A stretch of DNA of 64,000 nucleotides, taken from the NCBI GenBank assembly GCA_023213395.1, contig CM041465.1, positions 8,432,001-8,496,000 of the forward strand, written 5' to 3'. Positions 24,801 through 36,070 of the stretch are shown piece by piece. The translations under genes and the position numbers were made by a program. Numbering within the stretch: the stretch's first letter is position 1; every line of letters begins with the position of its first letter. The notes beneath the pieces were generated by a model. It was not told the DNA's origin, did not search any database, and saw only the letters and a program-made list of their open reading frames with translations. This DNA is from Cycas panzhihuaensis. Its lineage: Eukaryota > Cycadophyta.

Positions 24801-24955
24801 CTTTTGGAAAAATTTTGGGTTATATTTGGAAATAGATTTTATATTTAAACCTTTTTTTTTTAATTTAAATTCAAATATTTTTTTATATTTTCATATTCAC
24901 ATTCCACTTTTGAAATCTTATTTATCACATTTTATCAACTCAACTCTAGTTCAAA
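21898..24955. other. Remainder of copia leader: no identifiable gene
   Basis: The first part, 21898-22300, may be sequence captured with the RPB8 fragment. From about 22430 it is AT-rich with recurring TTTCAAAGG words (23740-24200). A GC-richer block at 24340-24720 has a 60-codon frame that matches nothing I recognise. No LTR pair, terminal inverted repeat or Helitron-like end was found that would explain the extra length. Confidence 0.4.
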
Positions 24956-25950
24956 ATGACGTCTAGTTTTAGGAACATGATTATCCCAAAATTTGATGGA
25001 AACAATTTCCTAAACTGGAGTAGGAGGATGAGACTCATCGTTATAGCTAACGATATGCGGGATATTATGAGAACTGGTTACAATAAATTAGGACCAAATC
25101 CAACTAATGTAGAAAAAGTTACATACAAAGAAAATGTCAAAAAGGATAACAGAGCCTTAGCCCTTATCTTTTACGTATTAGAAGATCATGTGTTCCCAAG
25201 AGTTAGTGAATCAGTTAAATCCAAAGAATCTTGGGACACTTTATAACTAATATATGAAGGAGTTGCCTCCTCTAAACTACAAAACTTGAGAAGCAAGTTA
25301 AAAAATTTATGTATGATGCCTCATGAATCAGTAACTGAATTAATGACCAAAGTCTAAGATATTGTTAACCAAATGAGTTCACTTAGCGATACCATAACTA
25401 AACAAAGGGTAGTTGAGAGGATCCTTAGATGTGTAGGAGCTATAAGACGTTTTGAAATGGTAGCTACTAGTATTAGTGTAACAAAAGATCTAAGTACCCG
25501 CCCTCAAAGTAGAATAACTTAGTGCCATGCTCATGTCTATAAAAGAGCAACAAAATGTAAATGAGTCTTTAGAATATGCTTTTGCTACAAAGGCCCCATT
25601 CAGTTTAACTCCTAAGCAGGTACCTCAAGACCAATGGAATCTCCTCTAAGAAGATAAGGTAGAAATCCTAGAAATAAAACTAGATAAGATCCTCTACGAT
25701 ATCAAGCACCTCACCAAAAGAGATAAGGAGGACCCCAACAACATGAAGACCCTCTAAGAAATCCCAACATTTTAATAAATACCAATCAAATGAGACAAGT
25801 TGAGAATCATCCTTGTTGTTCACATTATCAAAGGAATTCTTAACCTTTAAGATCAACTCAAGAATATTTTGATAACTGACCAAGAAATAATCCTCCTCAA
25901 TCTTATGAGGAAAATGGGAGATCTTTCAATATTGATCACTCTCAACTAAT
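24956..25950 (+). pseudogene. gag of copia element
   Basis: The ATG at 24956 opens MTSSFRNMIIPKFDGNNF and LNWSRRMRL, the standard copia gag start. The frame is open to a stop at 25244-25246, continues with LRSKLKNLCM and ESVTELMTKV, and shifts frame at about 25510 (EYAFATKAPFSLTPKQ). It ends where gypsy B inserted. The zinc knuckle lies beyond the insertion at about 33050-33110 and has two of its three Cys replaced by Tyr. Confidence 0.85.
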
Positions 25951-25951
25951 C

Positions 25952-27134
25952 TGAATTTAAATGGAAAAGTGAAGACTTAATCTAATTGAAACAAATCCAG
26001 AATAAATGTATAATAATATTACATTAATTTAAAGATATTTTAAATTTTCTTACAAAATTCCTTCTTTTTTTGTACTCTATTGAGCATGAAAAAGACTGCT
26101 ACAACAAGTTGGGAGAGAAGAAAAAGAGTTCTGGGCATTTTTTGGGCTGCTGTATGTTCTTTGGAACCACTGTCACTGAAGTTTGCATAGAGTTTTGGTT
26201 GCTGATAACCAAAAAGTCTCTTTTCTTGGTGAAGAAATCCATCGGTGTCTCTTTCTTGGACTTTTGCAGCTACTATTTTCCTTCCTCAACTGTAACTTCA
26301 CTTTCTTGGGCTCCTTTTCTACCCTCACAATAGATTTTTAGTGCTACTCTGTCGCTTCTTATGCACTTTCGTCATTTTCCCTCTCCTGCATAGATTCTAT
26401 ATTTTTGGAGCCATTCTTTCTCAAGCGGAAAGTAATTTTGGAGAATCTTTCCTCTTGTCTTGCTCCCCGTACTGCGTCTATGGCTACTCGCGTCCTCTAT
26501 CTTTTCCTTTGTTTTAAGATATTGCTATTATAAACCCTATAATACGCATTTCTTTCGCAATGGGTTTTCTATTTTTCTATTCTTCAACGGATTCAAAATA
26601 GTTAAAGAAATCTTGATTAAATCCATTTAATTAGGAGGTTTTTCTCTTTAATCATATAGAGGACACGCGTGAAAAGATCCTCCTAAAATTCCATACGAAA
26701 TGGACTTTGTTTACCTTGCCAAAAACACTGTCATTTTTTAATTTTTATATTTTCCATTTTTCTGCAGTCCGCAGGGTTACACCTCAGTCCACAGTTGTAC
26801 CTCAGTTTGCACCTTAGTCTGTAGGGTTGCACCTCAGTCCATAGTCGATTTGACTTGACGTTACACTTGCAAACTGTGTGGTTGCAGTTCGTTACACTTG
26901 TAAACCAGTCGATTGTACTTAGTTGCACTTGAAGACCACCCGGTAGCACTTAGTTGTAGTTGTAGATCACCCGATAGCACTTAGTTACAGTTGGTTGCAC
27001 TTGGTTATAGTTGTAGTTACACCTTTTTTTGCATTTTTTAAGCCTCTAAATATTTTCTACTAAATAAATATCAAAAACATGAAAAACAAGGTATTTTAAG
27101 AGTATTATGAACTTAAAGATCCAAAAATGGATTA
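25952..27134 (-). repeat. 3' LTR of gypsy B
   Basis: It matches 31877-33017 throughout; the plus-strand left end is TGAATTTAAATGG. The right edge is set by the adjoining purine tract and could be off by a few bases. Confidence 0.85.
26760..27030. repeat. Short-period repeats in LTR of gypsy B
   Basis: Repeated words of about 20 bases (GGGTTGCACCTCAGTC, then CACTTAGTTGTAGTTG types) occur here and at 32690-32910 in the other LTR, where fewer units remain. Confidence 0.7.
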
Positions 27135-27136
27135 GA

Positions 27137-27149
27137 ACTCCCTTTTTTT
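27137..27149 (-). other. Polypurine tract of gypsy B
   Basis: On the minus strand AAAAAAAGGGAG lies next to the 3' LTR. Confidence 0.65.
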
Positions 27150-27399
27150 AGGAGTTCATGGCCTTATGAACTTTATAGTTGTAGATGAGGGAATTTGATT
27201 TTCCCTATCTCCTTATTGTACCATTTTGCTTTGTTAGGTACTTGTCCTTTTTCTACAATTCTGAAGGACTCGATTATGCCTCTTCGAGTCTTTGTCTACT
27301 TCCTTTGAAGAATGTAATTATTTTGCATTGGTTCCTCTTTCTCTATTCGTAACTCCTCTGGATTTTGTAAGAGTGGAACTCCATCTCATCTTCATCCAA

Positions 27400-28440
27400 C
27401 ATGGATGGGTCGAACATCTTCAGATTCTTAACATTCACTACGGAATATATTTTCATGAATTTTGGAAGTTCAGGCTGGAAAGCATTTTCCCCAATTTTCT
27501 TCAAGATTGTAAAAGGACTATATCGTATAGGCTTTAGCTTTTGCCTTCACCTTATAATCTTTTCTTACTAAGGTGCAACCAAACTCTATCTTATTCCTTA
27601 AAGGAATGGCTGGTTCTATGTGCATCATGTTGCTATTTGTATCTCTGTTGAGATTTTTGAAGCTGCTCTTCAACCTGTTGATGGATTTTTCTGATTCTTT
27701 CCAAGAATCTTTGTGCCTTTTCATCTCCTTCTTCCTCCTTTCCATTTCCTGTAGAAAGTTGAGTAGAAAATTCTAGATCGAAAGGACTTGCAGGCAGAAA
27801 TCCCAAACATACCTCAAATGGTGATTTCTGGGTTGAGCTATGGATAGCTCTATTGAATGCAAATTGCAAGTATGGGAGACTTTTATCCCAAGTCTTAGGA
27901 TGCTTGCCATTGTATCCTCATAATAGCTATACCAATGTCCTCTTGACAACTTCAGTCTGGCCATCTGTTTAAGGATGAAAAGTCGTGCTCATCTTTAGCT
28001 TCGTATCCATCATTCCCCAAAGTGTTTGCTAAAAATGACTCAGAAATTTACTGTCTCGATTAGAAATAATTGAGTTGGGAAGTCCAAAATACTTCAAGAT
28101 ATTCTAGAAAAATAATCTAGCTATGTCTTCTCCTGTATGTGTCTTCCTACAGGGAATCAACATCATCAGTTTACTGAACCCATCAACAACTACAAATAAA
28201 TAATCCATACCATTTTTGGTTCATGGTAGTCCTCCCAGGAAATCCATGGAGATACTCTCCCATGATCATGATGGAATAGGAAGTGGAATGTACAATCTAA
28301 ACTTCCTATTGGCCATCTTTAATGTGCTACATAATGTACACCCTCGTACTATTGTAGTCACATCTTACTGTATATTTGGCCAATACATATATCGCTACAA
28401 GTTTAGCAATGTCTTTCCCACTCTAAAGTATCCTACAACT
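27400..28440 (-). pseudogene. Integrase of gypsy B
   Basis: On the minus strand the core begins near 28255 (SISMDFLGG-like segment, first catalytic Asp present), has ISNRDSKF at about 28050-28075 where ISDRD is usual (second catalytic Asp is Asn, codon at 28059-28061), and continues with QFAFNRAIHSS and PFDLEFSTQL (open frame 27633-27869). The C-terminal GPF-type module and a PSMLDEDE end lie at about 27390-27530 after a frameshift. No chromodomain is seen. Confidence 0.8.
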
Positions 28441-28689
28441 TGAGAGGTGTGATCTTCTCTTATCTACTTCATTTGGTCTGCATGCTTTGGAATGCAAAGC
28501 TTGTCTTACTTGAAAAGAAGTCTATCTTTCAGCTGGAAATCAGCAACTACTTTTCCTTCTTTGTCGCTCAAAGATAGGCTTGAATGCCTCATCTTTCAAT
28601 TACAAATCAACATATTCATCATGGCAAAAAGGTTGAAATTGTATAACTACCAACAAACTAGAAATACCTTGCTATTAAGGAGGTCTGGA

Positions 28690-30050
28690 CAGCAAGTCTG
28701 CAATCTTATTCGTCATTCCTTTCTTGTATTTAACCATGATGTGAAACTACTATAAATATGACATCCACTTCATGTGCCTAGCCTACTGTAATTTGGATTG
28801 AGTTTACAAAAATTGTAAAGGCTTGTGGTCGGTGTGGATGACCACTTCTTTTCCCAACAAATATGGTCTCCAATGCTTCACTACTTAGTGCAATGCATAG
28901 AGCTCCTTATCATAAGTTGGGTAATTTATGACAACTCCATTAAATGTCTCTGAATGGTATGCTATCGATTTTCCTTTTTGCTTCAATACTACTCCCATGG
29001 CATAGCCTGAAGCATCAGTCCCCAATTCAAATGGTTTCTACAGTGAGGGTAAAGCTAACACTGGTGCCTCACAAATTTTCTTCTTCAAAAGACTAAAAGC
29101 TTTTTCTTGTTCATTCTCCCAATGAAACTTTGCATGTTCTCCCGTCAATGCATGAAGAGGTGCTACAATTTGAGAGAATTTGAAAATAAATTTTCTTAAA
29201 TATTGACATGCACCAATGAAACTTCTTACCTCGATGGTTGTCTTGGGTGTGGGTCAATTGAGAATGACTTTAATCTTTGCTGGGTCAATCTTCAATTCTC
29301 CTACTCCAACCACAAAACCTAAGAAGATGAGAGAGTGCTTTCCAAACTTACACTTCTTTAGATTGAGTTTCAACTGCTTCTCTTGGAGAACTTTGAGTAC
29401 TTGCTCGACATGTTGGAGGTGCTCCTCCCAAGTATGGCTAAAAATTAGAATATCATCTAGATAAACAATTACAAAGTCATCAATAAAGGGTCTTAATACC
29501 TCATTCATCAACCTCATGAAGGTGGCAGGTGCATTGCATAGACCAAATGTCATCACCAACCATTCAAACAATCCTTGCTTAGATTTGAAGGTTATCTTCC
29601 AAGTATCCTCCTCTTGGATTCAAACCTGATGGTAGCCTGATTTTAGGTCCATTTTGTTGAAATATCTTGTTGACTACAGTTGGTCCAATAAGTCATCTAT
29701 TCGTGGTAAGGGATGTCTATTCTTTATGGTGATCTTGTTTAAAGCCTGGTAGTTAATGCACATTCTCCATCCTCCATCTTTCTTTGGCACAAAAATAATA
29801 GGTGAACCACATGGGGAACAACTTAGCTTGATCACTCCTTGTTCCAAGAGTTCTTAAATCAGCCTCTTAATCTCTTCATTCTCCAAAACTGAGTTTTAGT
29901 AGAGACTAAGATTTGGCAAAGGTGAATTAGCAACCAGTTGGATTTCATGTTTAATTGCCCTTTTAGGGGGCATCCCTTTTGGCTCTTAGAATACGTCATT
30001 GTACCTATTCCTTAGGCTTTCAATCTACTGCACTTGCTTCCTATCCAATG
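28690..30050 (-). pseudogene. RT and RNase H of gypsy B
   Basis: On the minus strand the RT fingers lie at about 29700-29920, and the open frame 29571-29254 has [29 protein letters not shown] (YLDD at 29452-29463, intact) and IFLGFVVG. RNase H follows at about 29180-28690 with the DASGYAMG, NYPTYDKEL and HTDHKPLQF motifs. Several stops interrupt both. Confidence 0.82.
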
Positions 30051-30299
30051 CCTATATTGAGGACTCTGCTTGCTCTTTTTCTTTCACCTTTTGCTTTATC
30101 ATCAGCATCACAAACTTCCTATAAGCATTAATCAATCTTTTCACTTGTTGGGAAGATATAAGAGAGATATTCTTTTGTAGGTTTGATGCATTGATTAGAT
30201 ATGATTTCTTGTTCTTGATGAGTCAGATCTTTCTTAGCTTCCTGTGATGAACTCCATCTCTATCATAGAGATATGGGCTTCCAAACACAACTTGACAAA

Positions 30300-30570
30300 C
30301 ATCCAAAGGGACTACCTCATATTCAACTTCATCAATGAACTTTTAAGATATTGCAAATTTAAACTTACATTGGTGAGTAACCTGCAACTCTAAATCTTTT
30401 TGCAGCCATCCAAGAGGATATGGTTTTGGATGTACATGCATTTTTAATCCCAGTTTCTTTACCAATGCTTCTGAGATTAAATTCTTTTGGCTTCCTCCAT
30501 CAAAGATGGCATCAACCAAACTTTGCTTCACTTGGATTCTTACCATGAAGAGCTACTCTCTAATCTCTGG
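30300..30570 (-). pseudogene. Aspartic protease of gypsy B
   Basis: The open frame 30546-30343 reads [15 protein letters not shown], with the catalytic Asp in a D-G-G-S context, followed by VKKLGLKMHVHPKPYPLGW. It is the intact counterpart of the altered DPGS site in gypsy A. Confidence 0.8.
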
Positions 30571-30723
30571 ATCAACTTACTAATGGTTATTTTTAGGCTC
30601 CACATTAGCCATGAGCATCAACTTCTCATAGGCTTCTTTAATGCCACAAACATCTTCATCACCCATAGAGTTAAGTAAAGCTTTACCTTCAGTTTTAGCT
30701 TTACCTTTTCCCTTGTTCTTGGG

Positions 30724-31683
30724 TCATTTTTTTGGGTGTAGGAACCAACAATCTTCTATGCTGTGACCTGCTCGCTTGCAATGAGTACAAGTGACTTTGA
30801 TTTGGGTGATATTGGCTTGTTTCTTCTTGCCAAAACCTTCAATGGATTGTTGTCTAACTTTACTTGGAAATCTCATTCCTCGGGAAGGTTTGTTGCTACC
30901 TTCTTGAGGTGCAAACCTTTTCCTCTTAGCATAAGCCTTCTTGTTCCTCTTTTCTATGGCAATCACCTTCTTGCTAGCTTCATCGAGTGATTTAACTTCA
31001 AACAGTTGAAGTTCTTGCTGAATATGTTGGTGCAATCCTCTAATATACTTCAGCATGATATCTTTACCCACTAAAGAGATGCCCAACACAACAGCTTACT
31101 TTTGAAATTCTGTTGTGTAGTCTTAGACATTTTGGCCTCTTTCCTGTCAGTAATATTGCCATTTAACCCTATATTGCTCTTCATATCCAATAGGATAGAA
31201 TTACTTCTTTATGAGGATTTTAAATTGTTGCCAGGTAATTTCATTTACATTATGGGATTTAAGGTATGTATTCCACCAAACTAATGCATGCTTAGACAAT
31301 TTTAACCTCACAAAAGTAATTTTCTGCTGGGTTTTATACCCATAAATGGAAAAATACATTTATAGTTGGTCCAACCAACCATCTAACTTTTCAGCATCTA
31401 AAGTTCCATCATAGATGGACAATTCAAGTTTTGCCTCTACCTTGAATGGATGTGTTATTACTGCCAGATTGTCATCTTCTTCATCTTCTTATTGGTCTTC
31501 TACCAACTCTTCATTTGTATCCTCTTTCATCGGTTCATCTTCTTCCTTCTTTATGCCTTTCATTGTTGAAGAAGAAGTTGCAACTTGTTGAGAGACTAGT
31601 TGTGCCATAAGCTAGGTTAGTCTAACAAGATTTTGCTCCATCTTCACGAATCTTTCCTCTATCTTTTGCTTTGGATTAGCCAT
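30724..31683 (-). pseudogene. gag of gypsy B
   Basis: The start is ATG at 31681-31683 (MANPKQK). The core at about 31320-31460 resembles that of gypsy A (FKVEAKLELSIYDG, KLDGWLDQL). The C-terminal part is open at 31089-30724 and ends with the CCHC knuckle CTHCKRAGHSIEDC. Stops in the middle (for example near 31140 and 31190) break it. Confidence 0.85.
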
Positions 31684-31853
31684 CTTCCTTCACTATCTAT
31701 GTTCTTTCTCAAGAGGTTCAGTTAAAGGTTCACCCATTAACAAATACTAAAATCTAGTTTTCATAAAAACTTTTTCCAACTAAGGCAAGAGGTTTTTTTT
31801 CTTTTATTTTCTCTTTAAAAATCCCTAAGTTCCCAAGGATTTTAAGAAAACTA

Positions 31854-31865
31854 GCTCTGCTACTA
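31854..31865 (-). other. Primer-binding site remnant of gypsy B
   Basis: The minus strand reads TAGTAGCAGAGC, two changes from TGGTATCAGAGC, 11 bases from the 5' LTR. Confidence 0.55.
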
Positions 31866-31876
31866 AAATATTGATA

Positions 31877-33017
31877 TGAATTTGAATGGAAAAGTGAAGA
31901 CTTAATCCAATTAAAATAAATCCAGAATAAATTTACAATAATATTACATTAATTTGAAGATATTTTAAATTTTCTTACAAAATTCCTTCCTTTTTTATAC
32001 TCTATTAAGCATGCAAAAGACTACTACAGCAAGTTGGGAGAGAAGAAAAAGAATGCTGGGCACTTTTCAGGCTACTGCATGTTCTTTAAAACCACTATCA
32101 CTGAAGTTTGCATAGAGTGTTGGTTATCGATAACCAAAAAGTCTCTTTTCTTGGTGAAGAAATCTGTCGGCGTCTCTTTCTTGGACTACTGGAGCTACTA
32201 TTTTCCTTACTTGATTGCAACTTCACTTTCTTGGGCTCCTTTTCTATCCTCACAATGGATTTTTGGTGCTGCTCTATCACTTCTTATGCACTTCCATCAT
32301 TTTCCCTCTCCTGTGCAGATTCTACGTTTTTAGATCCATTCTTTCTCAAGCAAAAAGTAATTTTGGAGAATCTTTCCTCTTATCTTACTCTCCGTACTGC
32401 ATTTATGGCTGATGGCATCCTCTATCTTTTCCTTTGTGCTAAGATATTGCTATTATAAACCCTATAATACGTATTTCTTCTACAACAGGTTTTTTATTTT
32501 TCCATTCTTTAGCATATTCAAAATGGTTAAAGAAATCTTGATTAAATCCATTTAATTAGGAGGTTTTTCTCTTTAATCATGTAGAGGATACGTGTGAAAA
32601 GGTCCTCCTAAAATTCCATGTGAAATAAACTTCATTTACCCCACCAAAAACACTATCATTTTTAAATTTTTCTATTTTCCATTTTTTGCAGTCTGCAGGG
32701 TTGCACCTTAGTCTGCAGTTACACCTTAGTCTGCAGGGTTGCACCTCAGTCTGCAGTTGATTTCACTTCACGTTGCACTTGCAAATGGCATGGTTGTAGT
32801 TCATTGCACTTATAAACTAGTCGATTATACTTAGTTGCACTTGAAGACCACCCGGTAGCACTTAGTTGTAGTTGTAGATCACTCAGTAGCATTTAGTTGC
32901 ACATTTTTTTGCATTTTTTAAGCCTCTTAAGGAAATTTTCTACTAAATGAAGATCATAAACATGAAAAATAAGGTATTTTAAGAGTATTATGAACTTAAA
33001 GATTTGAAAATGGATCA
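31877..33017 (-). repeat. 5' LTR of gypsy B
   Basis: It pairs with 25952-27134, starts TGAATTTGAATGG on the plus strand and ends near GGATCA. It has fewer internal short repeats than its partner. Confidence 0.85.
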
Positions 33018-33023
33018 TTAACC

Positions 33024-33638
33024 AAAAAGTCAAAGCCTAAGTTATGGGAGAAGAGATCCATTATATTGTACTTATTATCATAGAAATGGTCACACTGAAG
33101 ATAAATATTTTTTAAAATATGGACCACCATCTAGAGGACACACTTCAAATTCATTGGAATCAAAGGTTAATAACTAATTATTTCTATCTAGCTTTTCTAC
33201 TAAGGAAGAAGAGGATGATAACTTGTATATCGATTCAGGTTGCTTAACCCACATGACCCATAAAGAACATTTATTTCAAACATTAGATAAAAATAGAAAA
33301 GGATCAATCATGTTTAGAGACAATACTTCTCACGAATCAGTTGGGAAATGTAACATTGTCTTGTTGACTGATATTGGTGAATATAGATACTTAGATGATG
33401 TCCTATACATCCCTGCCTTAAGGAAAAACTTGCTATCGGTAGGACAGATGATGGGACAAGATTATAAGGTGATTTTTGACAATGGCAAATGTGTCATCAA
33501 AGATAAAAGAAATAATGAAGCTATTGCTGCCAAAGGTATAATGGCTAAAGATCATTTATTTAAGCTTATTCTCACTTCTTCAGATACCTATGCCCTTAGA
33601 ACTTTAAATACTATGGATAGTGATTTATGGCATAAATG
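33024..33638 (+). pseudogene. Copia knuckle, protease and pre-integrase region
   Basis: Copia coding resumes right after gypsy B. The knuckle remnant (YCTYYHRNGHTEDKYF) is followed by the protease site YIDSGCLTHM with the DSG triad kept, and by the gag-pre-integrase segment (YIPALRKNLLSVGQ, open 33223-33639). A stop at 33637-33639 falls in the integrase zinc motif. Confidence 0.85.
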
Positions 33639-33639
33639 A

Positions 33640-34512
33640 TTTGGTCACCTTAACTACAACATTTTAGATCTTATGAAAAGGATGGATATGGTTCATGGTT
33701 TACCACCTATTGATGTTAATAAAAAGTTATGTGAGGGATTCCTTCTTGGAAAATAACATAGAGAAAGCTTTATGAATTTTAGCCATCGAGTATCTACCCC
33801 ACTTCAACTAGTATACACAAATATTTGTGGGCCAATTACTACTCCCTCCTTAGCAGGTGCAAAGTATTTTCTAACATTTATTGATGATTTTACAAGAAAG
33901 ACATGGGTTTTCTTTCTAAGATATAAATCATATGCTTTTGACCACTTTGTTGACTTCAAAACCTTTGTTGAGCAACAAAGTGGGCATCATATTCTTTCTC
34001 TAAGATTAGATAATGGGGGAAAGTTTACATCTAATGCTTTTAAAGATTATTGTATCCACCATGGTATTAGGAGACAATTTACCAACCCCTACACCCCATA
34101 ATAAAATGGTGTAGTGGAAAGAAAAAATAGAACTATCATTGAAATGACACGATGCATGCTTAAAGATAAAAATTTAGGCCATGAATTTTGGGTTGAAGCA
34201 GTTCATACAACTATCTACCTAATTAATAGATGTTCCACCAAAGTGCTTAGGTGGAAAACTCTAGAAGAAGCATTAACTGGTTATAAACCAAGTATACATC
34301 ATCTCAGGGTATTTGGATGTCTAGCATATGCCCATATTCCTGACCAAAGAAGAACTAAGTTGGATGACCATAGTGTGAAATGTATCTTTATTGGGTATAA
34401 TGAATCTTTAAAATCCTACAAAGTCTATGATCTGAAATCACGAAAAGTTATGGTGAGTAGAGACATCAAATTTCAGGAAGACACTTACTACCAAGATAAT
34501 CAAGAAAAATAG
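33640..34512 (+). pseudogene. Integrase of copia element
   Basis: The HHCC zinc region spans about 33630-33770; its CEGFLLGK has Phe where the second Cys is expected. In the core the first catalytic Asp (usual TDxCGP) is Asn (YTNICGP, about 33810), the second is present (LDNGGKF, about 34005) and the Glu is present (VVERKNRT, about 34110). Two adjacent stops at 34100-34105 break the frame; the rest is open at 34114-34512. Confidence 0.85.
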
Positions 34513-34559
34513 AAGGAGATTTCCATTAGATTTGACACATCAAATAAATCCAAATATGT

Positions 34560-35490
34560 GCCTCCTATGTGGAGAAATATCTAGGAACCCATTAGAGAGG
34601 GAACATCATCTCAACCTCCATCACAATATCTACCCAAATGGGTTTAACGCAACCATGACTTGGTAAATATATTAGATAACAATAGAAGATCTACACGCTT
34701 ATGTAGGGTCAACTTTTCCCTAATGAGTAAGGTACTTGAAATTCATGAGTCTCAAACCTTTGATGAGGCTAATCAACATGAATGTTAGTAGAAAGTCATA
34801 AAAGAGGAATATAAGTCCATTATTAAGAATGATACTTGGAAACTTGTAGATTTACCACCAAAGAAGAAAGCCACTTGATTGGTTGCAAAAGGATATGCCC
34901 AAAGAGAAGGCATAGACTATACAGAAACATTTGCCCTACTTTCTAGGATGGAATTTATTTGGATGATGATAAGTTTAGCCACCCAAATAGCTTGGAAAGT
35001 TTATCAAATGGATGTGAAAAGTGATTTCTTAAATGGTTATGTCAAAGAAGACATCTATGTCACTTAACCCCTTGGTTTTGAAGCCAAGGGGGAAGAAAAC
35101 AAAGTGTACAAGTTAAAGAATGCACTATATGGTCTAAAACAAGCACCCAAGGTTTGGTATTCCTGCATAAACAAGTATTTTAGGGATTAAGGGTTTGAAA
35201 GATCTCAATCAGATCTAAACTTATACACCCAAATCAAGGGAAATTCCATATTTATTGTAGGACTCTATATAGATGATTTAATTTATACCAAAAATGACTC
35301 CCATCTTTTACATCAATTTAAAGATGCTATGTGTAAGGAATTTAAGATGACAGACTTAGGCCTTATGCATTACTTCCTAGGATTGGAAGTCTAGCAGGAC
35401 AAATAAGGAATATACATTTCTTAATGCAAATATATATTGGATCTTCTACAAAGATTCAAAATGACAAACTGCAAACCATTGATAATACTA
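34560..35490 (+). pseudogene. RT of copia element
   Basis: One frame with several stops shows [47 protein letters not shown], the catalytic LYIDDLIYT (about 35265) and DLGLMHYFLGLEV. The catalytic box is kept. Stops appear in place of conserved residues, for example after EDIYVT at 35065-35067. Confidence 0.85.
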
Positions 35491-35494
35491 GAAG

Positions 35495-35640
35495 AAATTA
35501 GAATCAAACTTTAATATCACTTCATTCAGGAACTTATACAAGCAGATGAGATAAAGTTAACTTATTGCAGCACTAAAAATTAGACAATAGATATTTTTAT
35601 AAAAACTTTGGGAAAGATCAAATTTGAGAAGTTTAGAGAC
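35495..35640 (+). pseudogene. RNase H remnant of copia element (internal deletion)
   Basis: Only the end of RNase H is left: HFIQELIQADEIKL, then TLGKIKFEKFRDNLRVV. It begins about 50 bases after the RT end (MTNCKP), where copia elements normally have several hundred bases of RNase H, so the domain core was deleted. Confidence 0.75.
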
Positions 35641-35678
35641 AATTTGAGAGTCGTATACATTGGGCTTATGGGGGATAA

Positions 35679-36027
35679 TATTGGGAATAATCCTAATGTT
35701 ATTTAGAGACTTGTGCACTTAGGGCCCCTTAAATCCACCTTTGAGGGCCCCTAGGGCACCTTGAGCCTTCTAATAGCCACTAGGAGATGACATCACTTTA
35801 GTGAGGTACATGTTTCATTTAATATTGTTATTTTTTTAATAAATTTTAAATTTTACGTTGGCTAACATGCAGGTAGGGTGATGGCACTTGGTACCTCCCC
35901 AAAAATATCTATTTAAAGGGTGGGAATACCTCTCTGCTATTTTTTAATACTACCAACTATCGAAAATCACCTATTTTCTCAAAATGCTATCAATCTAAAG
36001 TCCTACTCTGCTCCTCTGAATCTATCA
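35679..36027 (+). repeat. 3' LTR of copia element
   Basis: It matches 20023-20371; its first bases are TA instead of TG. A GGGGGA purine run ends 3 bases upstream (polypurine tract, about 35669-35675). Confidence 0.9.
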
Positions 36028-36070
36028 ACATCACAAATATATTTATGATAGTACAAGATACTTTATGTTA

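Larger units (their letters stand above)
25952..33017 (-). mobile_element. Ty3/gypsy LTR retrotransposon B, inserted in copia gag
   Basis: LTRs at 25952-27134 and 31877-33017 bracket minus-strand gag, protease, RT, RNase H and integrase. Flanks taatc (25947-25951) and taacc (33019-33023) form a 5-bp target duplication with one change and one spare base at the right end. A sampled LTR stretch is about 87% alike. The proteins are close to gypsy A (shared gag core, GGSQKNLIS-type protease, C-terminal PSMLDE) but the LTRs differ. It interrupts copia gag between the gag core and the knuckle. Stops and frameshifts make it inactive. Confidence 0.9.

Noticed and set aside
36066-36070. Target duplication for the Tat element
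   Set aside because: Left flank tgtta and right flank ttata do not match, so no duplication is claimed.
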